This document shows positions 1-5,928 of a DNA stretch of 5,928 bases, piece after piece. Every line of letters begins with the position of its first letter. Position 1 is the first letter of the stretch. The DNA comes from CAINDZ01 sp964399195 (GTDB lineage Bacteria; Krumholzibacteriota; Krumholzibacteriia; LZORAL124-64-63): contig CAYNPY010000151.1 in the NCBI GenBank assembly GCA_964399195.1, positions 1 to 5,928 on the forward strand, in the 5' to 3' direction. The translations under genes and the position numbers were made by a program. Under the pieces are notes generated by a model. That model was not told the DNA's origin and made no database searches. It worked only from the letters and a program-made list of their open reading frames with translations.

Positions 1-44
1 AGACCGCGACGAGCTTCGGCGCGCTGAAGGCCAGGTACCGCTGA
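1..44 (+). CDS. 3' end of an unidentified gene (partial)
   Basis: A reading frame enters from the left edge and stops at TGA 42-44. The visible residues are TATSFGALKARYR. All thirteen sense codons end in G or C, as expected for a real gene in this genome, and the stop is followed by a non-coding stretch containing a hairpin (81-112). The piece is too short to assign a family. One caution is that a minus-strand frame across the same bases also has G/C at all third positions, but it lacks a convincing start codon nearby. The plus-strand reading is therefore preferred, not certain. Confidence 0.4.
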   Translation, partial: TATSFGALKARYR

Positions 45-80
45 GCGCGGCCGCGGCGGCAATCGTCGTCCTGAACATCT

Positions 81-112
81 CCCCCGGGCGCGTGCAACCG
101 GCGCCTCGGGGG
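81..112 (+). terminator. GC-rich hairpin, possible terminator of the left-edge gene
   Basis: The arms 81-91 (CCCCCGGGCGC) and 101-112 (GCGCCTCGGGGG) pair over 11 base pairs with a single bulged T and a 9-base loop. The hairpin begins 37 bases after the TGA at 42-44 and ends about 20 bases before the kinase 1 promoter, which suits a transcription terminator. No T-run follows on either strand, so it does not match the classical intrinsic terminator. It could instead be a Rho-assisted site or an incidental structure in GC-rich DNA. Confidence 0.4.
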
Positions 113-134
113 CGCGAAGGAGTTCGGGATTAAG

Positions 135-163
135 TTGTGCTGAAATCGGAATACTTTTATCAT
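135..163 (+). promoter_or_regulatory. sigma70-like promoter for kinase 1
   Basis: TTGTGC (135-140) and TATCAT (158-163) are separated by exactly 17 bases. The -10 box matches TATAAT at five of six positions; the -35 box keeps only the leading TTG. They sit in an AT-rich patch (about 129-170) that stands out sharply from the GC-rich surroundings. Transcription would begin near 170, giving a leader of about 80 bases before the start at 251. An imperfect operator is possible but weakly supported: TGAAA (141-145) and TTTCA (165-169) form inverted arms flanking the -10 box. Confidence 0.5.
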
Positions 164-240
164 GTTTCATCAGCGTCGGAGCGGGCCCGGCCTGCCGCCC
201 GACACCGCGCTGCCCGTCCACCGATATTGCCCCTGTCGAC

Positions 241-244
241 GGAG
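241..244 (+). promoter_or_regulatory. ribosome binding site that decides the kinase 1 start
   Basis: GGAG lies six bases before the ATG at 251 and three bases before the ATG at 248. The six-base spacing favours 251. The in-frame GTG at 137 has no comparable Shine-Dalgarno sequence at a usable distance, and it lies inside the predicted promoter. Confidence 0.55.
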
Positions 245-250
245 AATATG

Positions 251-2929
251 ATGGCCCTCGCGGCCGGAACCCGCCTCGGCCCCTACCAGATCGCCGCGCC
301 CCTGGGCGCCGGCGGCATGGGCGAGGTCTACCGTGCGACGGACACGCGCCTCGGTCGGGACGTCGCCGTCAAGGTGCTGCCGCAGCACCTGTCGGACAAT
401 CCCGAGGTGCGCGCGCGATTCGAGCGCGAAGCAAGGACGATCTCATCGCTCAACCACCCCCACATCTGCACGCTGCACGACATCGGGCGCGAGGGCGACA
501 TCGACTTCCTGGTGATGGAACTGGTCGAGGGCGAGACGCTGGCGCAGCGCCTGGCCAAGGGCGCGCTGCCGATCGCCGAGGTGTTGCGCTTGGGCGCGCA
601 GGTCGCCGACGCGCTGGACCGCGCCCACCGCGCGGGCGTCGTGCACCGTGACCTGAAACCCGGCAACGTCATGCTGACGAAATCCGGCGCCAAGCTGATG
701 GACTTCGGCCTGGCGCGCGCCACCGGCTTGGCCGCCCCCCCCGGCAGCGCCACGATGGCGACGATGACGCATTCGCCGACGATGGCGGCGCCGTTGACGG
801 CCGAGGGCACGATCCTCGGCACGTTCCAGTACATGGCGCCCGAGCAGCTCGAGGGCGTCGAGGCCGACGTCCGCAGCGACATCTGGGCGCTCGGTTGCGT
901 GCTCTACGAGATGGCGACCGGTCGACGGGTGTTCGAGGGACGCAGCCAGGCCACGCTCATTTCGGCCATCATGACGGCCCAGCCCGCTCCCATGACGCAG
1001 ATCCTGCCGCTGGCGCCGCCCGCCTTCGAGCGTCTGGTGTCGGCTTGTCTGGTCAAGGATCCTGCCGACCGCGTGCAGAGCGCGCATGATGTGAAGCTGC
1101 AGTTGCAGTGGGCCGCCGAGGGCGGATCGCAGGCCGGCGCGGCGGCGGTCGCCGGAAGCGCGCCCGCCCGCGGAAGGTGGCGCAGGCTGCGAACGGCGCT
1201 GCCGCTGGCCGTGGGCGTCGTCGGCCTGGCGGCGTTGGGCGCCGCCGCTGTCGTCCGCGGATCCCGACCTGCAGAACTCCTTTTGGTGCAGGTGCCGACG
1301 CCGCCGGACCTCTTCCTCTCACGGCTCTGGTCGGCCCACGCCATCTCGCCCGACGGCAGCGCGGTCGTGACGCGGGGCGTCAGTGATGCAGGCGAGGCCG
1401 CTCTGTGGGCCTTGGACCTGCGGTCGGCGGCGCGGCGCCGGTTGCCGGACACCGAACAGGCGTTCTCCCCCGCCTGGTCGCCGGACAGCCGCACCATCAT
1501 CTACTTCCGGCAGAACGTGGACGGGCTGTTCCGCCAGCCCGCCGCGGGCGGTCCGCCCACACGGATCTGCGCCGCCCCCTGGGGCCGTGGCGCCAGCTGG
1601 GGCCGCCGCGACATCATCGTGTTCGCCCCCGACGCGGCCGGTCCGCTCATGAGCGTCCAGGCCGGCGGCGGCGCCGTGACCGAGGTGACGGAACTCGACG
1701 CGACGCGCGGCGAATCCGCCCACCGGTACCCGTGCTTCCTGCCCGACGGCGAGCACTTCCTCTTCGCCGCGCTGCCGAGAGGCCCTGACGGTTTTCGCAT
1801 CTGCGTGGGTTCGCTGTCGTCCCGTACGGTCAAGGCGGTCATGACGGCGGACTGCGCGCCCGTCTACGCGGAACCCGGCTACGTGGTGTTCGTGCAAGGC
1901 GGCAGGATCGTGGCGCAGCGCTTCGACCTGAAGCGCCTCGAGCCGGTGGGTGAAACGCTCGCGATCGCCGAGGCACCGCCGCCTTCGGACTGGACCGCAG
2001 AACCCGTGGCCACCGTTTCGCGGGACCATCGCCTGCTCTATCCGGCGATCAACCTGCCGCCCTCGCAGCTGGAGTGGCTGGATCGGAACGGCACGTCGAC
2101 CGCGACCATCGCGCTGCCGGAGGGCCATTGGCGGCTCGGCGCCCTGTCGCGCGACGGCCGTCTGGCCTCGGCGGCCAACGGCCGCGACCTGTGGCAGGTC
2201 GACGTCGAACGCGCCGTTCCCGCGCGCCTGAACGTTGAGGCGGTGTGGCCGCTGGCCACCGCCTGGTCGCCCGACGGCCGGCGGCTGGCCTTCCACACCA
2301 ACAGCCGGGGCGGCGGCGGCGTCGTCATGATGAACGCGGGCGGTGGCGGCGGCGCGGACACCCTGCGCGCGCTGGACGTCGTGTTCCAGGAGGTCGCGGA
2401 CTGGGCTCCGGACGGCAACTCCCTGTTGGTGGCGGCCATCAGCGCCGGCGGCAGCGAGGCTGCCGATTCCAGCTGGAACCTCTGGACTGTGCCTCTGGAC
2501 GGCAGGGCTCCGACGCCCTGGCTGGCCACCGGCGCCTACGAGCGCAACGGCCGCATCTCGCCGGACGGACGCTGGGTCCTGTTCGAGGTCCTCGAGCGCG
2601 GCCTGCTCGACCTCTACGTCGACACCTGGCCGGTACCGGGTCGACGCGTCGCGATTGCCGCGGGCAGCAACGGACTGTCGAGGTGGGGCCGCGACGGCAG
2701 GGAAATCCTGTACGCAGACGCACAGGGCGACCTGGTCAGCGTCCCGCTCGAAGACGTTGACGGCGACCTCCGCCCCGGCCGGCCGACGCGCCTCTTCAGC
2801 GTTCCGGAGGGCTTGACCGGGATCGCCACCAACGACGGCGAGCGGTTGCTGATCAGCCGCGCGCTCGCGACGCCTTCGGGCGCGTCGCTGCAACTGGTCC
2901 TGGGCTGGACGGGGTTGCTGCCGCGTTGA
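251..2929 (+). CDS. Membrane Ser/Thr protein kinase with TolB/PD40-like beta-propeller
   Basis: This is a Hanks-type kinase that transfers phosphate from ATP to Ser/Thr of unknown partners; 892 residues from ATG 251. Residues 1-290 form the kinase: glycine loop GAGGMGEV at 19-26, ATP lysine K41 in VAVK, helix-C E60, HRDLKPGN at 132-139 (D134, N139), DFG at 151-153, APE at 196-198, D210 in DIWALG and R274. The activation loop is long and rich in Thr, Ser and Met. An Arg-rich stretch (about 307-314) precedes one membrane helix (about 315-335), which puts the kinase inside and the rest outside the inner membrane. Ten propeller-like motifs (S/x-PDG followed by a hydrophobic strand) start near 366, 410, 497, 590, 633, 673, 719, 770, 813 and 860. 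The ending LVLGWTGLLPR resembles the usual end of this family. The frame stays open back to GTG 137, but that start would lie inside the promoter and add a low-complexity tail. Family membership is clear; the ligand and substrates are unknown. Confidence 0.93.
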   Translation: MALAAGTRLGPYQIAAPLGAGGMGEVYRATDTRLGRDVAVKVLPQHLSDNPEVRARFEREARTISSLNHPHICTLHDIGREGDIDFLVMELVEGETLAQRLAKGALPIAEVLRLGAQVADALDRAHRAGVVHRDLKPGNVMLTKSGAKLMDFGLARATGLAAPPGSATMATMTHSPTMAAPLTAEGTILGTFQYMAPEQLEGVEADVRSDIWALGCVLYEMATGRRVFEGRSQATLISAIMTAQPAPMTQILPLAPPAFERLVSACLVKDPADRVQSAHDVKLQLQWAAEGGSQAGAAAVAGSAPARGRWRRLRTALPLAVGVVGLAALGAAAVVRGSRPAELLLVQVPTPPDLFLSRLWSAHAISPDGSAVVTRGVSDAGEAALWALDLRSAARRRLPDTEQAFSPAWSPDSRTIIYFRQNVDGLFRQPAAGGPPTRICAAPWGRGASWGRRDIIVFAPDAAGPLMSVQAGGGAVTEVTELDATRGESAHRYPCFLPDGEHFLFAALPRGPDGFRICVGSLSSRTVKAVMTADCAPVYAEPGYVVFVQGGRIVAQRFDLKRLEPVGETLAIAEAPPPSDWTAEPVATVSRDHRLLYPAINLPPSQLEWLDRNGTSTATIALPEGHWRLGALSRDGRLASAANGRDLWQVDVERAVPARLNVEAVWPLATAWSPDGRRLAFHTNSRGGGGVVMMNAGGGGGADTLRALDVVFQEVADWAPDGNSLLVAAISAGGSEAADSSWNLWTVPLDGRAPTPWLATGAYERNGRISPDGRWVLFEVLERGLLDLYVDTWPVPGRRVAIAAGSNGLSRWGRDGREILYADAQGDLVSVPLEDVDGDLRPGRPTRLFSVPEGLTGIATNDGERLLISRALATPSGASLQLVLGWTGLLPR

Positions 2930-2938
2930 AGCGGGCGC

Positions 2939-2961
2939 CGGCGCCGTCGCGCTGAGCGCCG
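2939..2961. terminator. Inverted repeat in the convergent gap, possible two-way terminator
   Basis: The whole gap between the two stop codons is 2930-2978 (49 bases). It contains the arms CGGCGC (2939-2944) and GCGCCG (2956-2961) around an 11-base loop, next to further self-complementary GGCGCC copies at 2934-2945. A hairpin between convergent genes could stop transcription from both sides. No T-run is present on either strand and the arms are only six bases, so this is a weak call. Confidence 0.25.
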
Positions 2962-2978
2962 TTGGATCAGAGCGCACC

Positions 2979-5741
2979 TCAGCGGACCTTCTCCTCCCGC
3001 AGCATGTCCCCGAACACCGTCCTGCCCGCCAGCGCCGCGCTCGCCCCCCAGGCCAGCAGCGCCAGGAAGATCGCCGCCGGCAGCAGCGCGCGGTTCGCGT
3101 ACCAGGCCGAGAAGTCGAGCGTCGCCACCGTGGACGAGAGCATCCCGGCGACGAACACGGCGACCAGCGCGGGCAGCAGGCCGAAGCGCAGCAGCATCAG
3201 GAGCAGCGCCGAGACGCTGATGGCGGCGTAGGCCACGGCGAGCGGCCAGCCGCCGTACGGGGCGGCGCCCACGATGCCGGTCGTCGCGATCAGCAGGCCC
3301 GTGATCACGGCGGCCACGGCCGTGCGCCGGACGACCAGGCGCACCAGGAACAGCTGCACGAGAGTGCCGAGCACGGTGAGCACGCACACCGACGCCGCGT
3401 AGGAGAGGTTGTAGCCCGTGCCGCCCAGCCCGCCCAGCGAGGTGAGCGTGCTGCCGGACAGGCGCGTCGGCACCTTGGCCAGCCCCAGGCCGGTGAACGC
3501 GACGACGACGGCGACCATGCCCGCCGCCACGCCCGCGCCGGTCACCGCGCCGATGAGGACGTCGCGCCCGACCAGCGGGTCGCGGCCGCGGCCCGAGACC
3601 AGGCGCGCCCAGGACACCAGCATCCGCGGCCACAGCCGCCGCACGTACGGCTCCAGCGCCACGTAGGCCAGCCACATCGCGGTGGCGTGGGTCAACGAAT
3701 GGCCCATCGCCCTGCCGCTGACGAAATCCCACAGCGCGGCCTGCGGGCCGATGTCGCGCAGCGCGGTGTTGAAGACCGCCTCGAACATGTTGGCCGCGAA
3801 GACGAACAGGGCCAGGCGCGTGGCTCCGCGCCGGTCGCCGCGGCCGAGCCGGAGGTTGCGCACGGCGAAGTAGATGCTCACCCCGAGGCTGAGCAGGCCG
3901 GACAGCGTCAGGTTGAGCCATCCCATGATCCCGCCCGCCACCACCGGCTGCGGGTCCAGCGGCGAGGTGCTGCGGCCCCAGTCGCGGGTGATCGAGAACC
4001 AGGTCAGGCGCCCGCCCCGCGACGCGCCCATGTGCACGGTCACCTGCTCCGCGGCCTCGCCCGGCAGGCTGCCCTGCCACGCGGCCACCTCGTCGCAGCC
4101 GATCGGCACGGGCGCCGAGGGCGCCACCCGCGCGAGCTGCGCGGAATCCAGGCCGGCCGCCGCGAAGAACACGCCCCAGTCCGGCAGGCCGCCGGGGCGC
4201 GCCGCCACCGAGTCCGGCGGCACGGCGTGGAACCCGACCAGCCTGCCTGCGGGGTCGAGCAGGATGCTGGCGTGCCCCGACCCCAGCGGCGGCGGACTGG
4301 CGACGGTGACCACCTCGGAATGGAACTCGGCGGGCTCGAGCGGGACCGGGCTCCAGCGCCGCCAGTAGAAGGCCGGGCTGGCGCCGCCGTCCGCCTCGGC
4401 CGTGTCGCGCCACAGGTGATCGAGGTGCTTGTAGTTGAGGTCGAACCCTTCGGCCGTGTAGCGCGGGACCTGCTCGAAGCAGCCGGCCTTCTCGAGCAGG
4501 TCGCCAGCCCGCACCGCCAGGACCGACGCCGGCTGCGTGAACGGGCGCAGCGCCGGGCCGACCAGTCCGCACCAGAGCCCGACCGCGAGCAGCCCGAGCG
4601 CGACGCCCCCGAACGCGACGGCCGGGCGCAGCCCGCCGCGGTCGCCCGCGTTGGCAACCAGCTCCGGCGACGGCGTCTCGCCGGCGGCCAGCGCCGCGGC
4701 CAGCGGGTCGCCGCCCGGCAAGGCGCCCAGTACCGCGTAGGCCGACGCGGGGCGCAGATCAGGTTCGGTCTCGAGGCAGCGCTGGACCACGCGCTCGACT
4801 GCGGGATCGACGTCGCGCACGAGGTCGGTCAGGCTGGTGAACGAGCCGGATTCCTGCTGCTGCCGCAGGTCGGCCAGGCTGGTGGCGGTGAACGCCCGCT
4901 TGCCGGTGAAGATCTCGTAGAGGACCAGGCCCAGCGCGTAGATGTCGCTGCGGGCCGAGACGCGTCCGCCCTGCAGCTGTTCGGGCGCCATGTAGCCGGG
5001 CGTACCGGCGACGCGGCCGTCCCGCGCCAGTTCGTCCGCCAGCCCGGCCAGGCCGAAATCGGTGATGCGCGCCCGCCCGCGGCCGTCGATCATCACGTTG
5101 GCCGGCTTGAGGTCGCGGTGCAGCATGCCCGCCTCGTGCGCGGCGGCCAGGCCCAGGCAGACCTGCCGGGCGATCTCGAGCGCCTTGTCGGATGACGGAC
5201 GCCCCATCCGCCGCAGCACCGAGGCCAGATCCTCGCCGTCGATGTACTCCATCGACAGGAAGACGTGGCCGTCGATCTCGCCGATGTCGTAGACGCGGCA
5301 GACGTTCGGGTGCGCGATCTGGCGCGCGACGCGCACCTCGTTGCGGAAGCGCGCCAGCTCCGCCGCGTTGCGCGACACCGATTCGGGCAGGAACTTCAGC
5401 GCCACCGACTGGCCCAGCTCGAGGTCGTCCGCGCGGTAGACCTCGCCCATCCCCCCGCGGCCGAGCAGCGCGACGATGCGGTAGCGCGTGCCCAGGCGCG
5501 TGCCTGTCTCGAACCGGCCGTGGTAGCTGGAGGGGGCAACGTGACTTGCGGCCGCAACCGTGGCGCCATCGGGGCCGGGCGCCGGCGCCGCCCGTGTGGC
5601 GCCGACCGTCTCGGCGAGGGCCGCGGGCGCAGCCACGGGCGCCGCGCAGGCGGGGCAGAAGCGCCCGCCCTCGGGGAGCGCCTGGGCGCAGCAGGTGCAG
5701 AATGCCATGCGGCCGGACCAGCCTTTCGGGTCGCGATCCAT
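2979..5741 (-). CDS. Ser/Thr protein kinase with zinc ribbon and polytopic membrane domain
   Basis: A Hanks-type kinase of 920 residues from ATG 5741. A zinc ribbon comes first, with two CxxC pairs (C15/C18 and C29/C32), then a low-complexity Ala/Pro linker. The kinase (about 87-335) has GRGGMGEV at 94-101, K116, helix-C E135, HRDLKPAN at 208-215, DFG at 228-230, APE at 252-254, D266 and R330. No Ser or Thr lies between DFG and the conserved GT (T247). The conserved-looking stretch LPGGDPLAAALAAGETPSP (341-359) follows. One membrane helix (about 371-393) leads to an extracytoplasmic domain of about 200 residues with two cysteines (C421, C549). About nine more helices lie near 603-627, 641-661, 680-700, 728-754, 776-800, 807-827, 830-850, 853-872 and 886-904. 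The loop at 696-726 contains LEPYVRRLWP and DPLVGRD. Start choice is open: ATG 5708 (residue 12, MAFCTCC) begins just before the zinc ribbon, and neither start has a strong Shine-Dalgarno. The architecture recurs in environmental bacteria, to my knowledge; substrates and signal are unknown. Confidence 0.93.
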   Translation of the reverse strand: MDRDPKGWSGRMAFCTCCAQALPEGGRFCPACAAPVAAPAALAETVGATRAAPAPGPDGATVAAASHVAPSSYHGRFETGTRLGTRYRIVALLGRGGMGEVYRADDLELGQSVALKFLPESVSRNAAELARFRNEVRVARQIAHPNVCRVYDIGEIDGHVFLSMEYIDGEDLASVLRRMGRPSSDKALEIARQVCLGLAAAHEAGMLHRDLKPANVMIDGRGRARITDFGLAGLADELARDGRVAGTPGYMAPEQLQGGRVSARSDIYALGLVLYEIFTGKRAFTATSLADLRQQQESGSFTSLTDLVRDVDPAVERVVQRCLETEPDLRPASAYAVLGALPGGDPLAAALAAGETPSPELVANAGDRGGLRPAVAFGGVALGLLAVGLWCGLVGPALRPFTQPASVLAVRAGDLLEKAGCFEQVPRYTAEGFDLNYKHLDHLWRDTAEADGGASPAFYWRRWSPVPLEPAEFHSEVVTVASPPPLGSGHASILLDPAGRLVGFHAVPPDSVAARPGGLPDWGVFFAAAGLDSAQLARVAPSAPVPIGCDEVAAWQGSLPGEAAEQVTVHMGASRGGRLTWFSITRDWGRSTSPLDPQPVVAGGIMGWLNLTLSGLLSLGVSIYFAVRNLRLGRGDRRGATRLALFVFAANMFEAVFNTALRDIGPQAALWDFVSGRAMGHSLTHATAMWLAYVALEPYVRRLWPRMLVSWARLVSGRGRDPLVGRDVLIGAVTGAGVAAGMVAVVVAFTGLGLAKVPTRLSGSTLTSLGGLGGTGYNLSYAASVCVLTVLGTLVQLFLVRLVVRRTAVAAVITGLLIATTGIVGAAPYGGWPLAVAYAAISVSALLLMLLRFGLLPALVAVFVAGMLSSTVATLDFSAWYANRALLPAAIFLALLAWGASAALAGRTVFGDMLREEKVR

Positions 5742-5810
5742 GGTTCGGGAACCGGCGATTGACCCTGGGGCGGTCAGGTTGTCCGAGCAGCAAACAGGGC
5801 AATGCTACCA

Positions 5811-5837
5811 CGGTCCGGCGCCGGCCGCCATGGACCG
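5811..5837 (-). other. Inverted repeat upstream of kinase 2
   Basis: CGGTCC (5811-5816) pairs with GGACCG (5832-5837), and GGCG (5817-5820) continues the stem with CGCC (5826-5829). This gives ten base pairs with a two-base bulge (5830-5831) and a five-base loop. It lies between the stop of the right-edge gene (5874) and the kinase 2 start (5741). It could be a terminator without a T-run, a regulator site or a leader structure. Chance is a real alternative in DNA this GC-rich. I found no convincing -35/-10 pair for kinase 2 in 5742-5873. Confidence 0.3.
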
Positions 5838-5842
5838 CGCGC

Positions 5843-5864
5843 CCCGCCGATCCGCCCCGGCGGG
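5843..5864 (-). terminator. Short hairpin just after the right-edge gene
   Basis: CCCGCC (5843-5848) pairs with GGCGGG (5859-5864) across a ten-base loop, starting about ten bases after the minus-strand stop at 5874-5876. Its position suits a terminator for that gene. It has only six pairs and no T-run, so support is weak. Confidence 0.22.
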
Positions 5865-5873
5865 AGCCGCCGT

Positions 5874-5928
5874 TCAGCGGATCTTCGCGCCGATCGGCAG
5901 GAATCCGGCCTCGCGCAGCACCTGCTGG
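5874..5928 (-). CDS. 3' end of a minus-strand gene, possibly a solute-binding protein (partial)
   Basis: Reading the minus strand from the right edge gives QQVLREAGFLPIGAKIR followed by TGA (5876-5874). Sixteen of seventeen sense codons end in G or C, and the residue pattern (amphipathic helix, then AGFLPI) looks like a genuine C-terminus. Phosphate-type periplasmic binding proteins often end with a similar AGF-P motif, which makes a solute-binding protein one possibility. Seventeen residues cannot establish this. The gene runs in the same direction as kinase 2, with 132 bases between its stop and the kinase start, so the two could be co-transcribed or independent. Confidence 0.6.
   Translation of the reverse strand, partial: QQVLREAGFLPIGAKIR

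Noticed and set aside
1..78. Minus-strand frame starting at ATG 78 with a signal-peptide-like beginning (MFRTTIAAAAALSG)
   Set aside because: The purine-rich GGGGGAG directly abuts the ATG, too close to act as a ribosome binding site. After the first dozen codons the third positions lose their G/C preference, and a competing plus-strand frame has G/C at every third position.
1319..2977. Long open minus-strand frame of about 550 codons opposite kinase 1
   Set aside because: It is rich in Arg, Ala, Gly and Pro, shows no domain motif, and lies antisense to a gene with clear kinase and propeller motifs. Long antisense frames are expected in very GC-rich coding DNA.
2614..4572. Minus-strand frame of about 650 codons spanning both kinase genes
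   Set aside because: It crosses the convergent gap and is out of frame with kinase 2 and antisense to kinase 1. Its Arg/Ala/Gly-rich composition shows no domain.
3687..5195. Long open plus-strand frame of about 500 codons opposite kinase 2
   Set aside because: It is low-complexity (Arg, Ala, Gly, Gln, His) and antisense to well-supported kinase and membrane helix codons, so it is a composition shadow.
4759..5811. Minus-strand frame of about 350 codons starting MVALPCLLLG, overlapping the start of kinase 2
   Set aside because: It runs out of frame through the kinase domain, is dominated by Arg/Gly/Pro, and has no recognisable motif beyond its first few hydrophobic residues.
1..5928. Search for CRISPR repeats, tRNA, rRNA, insertion sequences, phage genes or defence genes
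   Set aside because: No regularly spaced repeats, cloverleaf-like sequence, transposase motifs or terminal inverted repeats were seen. The window is almost wholly accounted for by two kinases and two gene ends.

Overview
This is a strongly GC-rich bacterial window. Nearly every third codon position in the real reading frames is G or C. It is dominated by two large, convergent genes for membrane-anchored Hanks-type (eukaryotic-like) serine/threonine protein kinases. Both architectures are ones I associate from memory with Acidobacteriota, Gemmatimonadota, Eisenbacteria and related high-GC environmental phyla. That points to such a phylum, but no marker gene in the window fixes the taxonomy.

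Layout. Bases 1-44 look like the last codons of a plus-strand gene. Bases 45-250 hold a GC-rich hairpin (81-112), an AT-rich patch with a sigma70-like promoter (135-163), and the leader of kinase 1. Kinase 1 (plus strand, best start 251, stop 2929) has a cytoplasmic kinase domain, one transmembrane helix and a TolB/PD40-type beta-propeller predicted to lie outside the inner membrane. A 49-base gap (2930-2978) separates the two stop codons. Kinase 2 (minus strand, 5741 to 2979) has an N-terminal zinc ribbon, a kinase domain, one transmembrane helix, an extracytoplasmic domain of about 200 residues and a C-terminal block of about nine further membrane helices. Upstream of it (5742-5873) are two hairpin-forming inverted repeats. 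Bases 5874-5928 are the 3' end of another minus-strand gene.

How the genes may work together. Both kinases keep all the catalytic residues that can be checked by eye, so both should be active. They differ in what they could sense (a propeller versus a polytopic membrane domain) and in their activation loops: Ser/Thr-rich in kinase 1, without Ser/Thr before the conserved GT in kinase 2. No substrate gene, phosphatase or effector lies inside the window, so the pathway cannot be named. I see no mobile element, CRISPR array, tRNA, rRNA or defence cassette. The least explained element is the polytopic domain of kinase 2. I recognise it as a recurrent but, as far as I know, functionally undescribed module.
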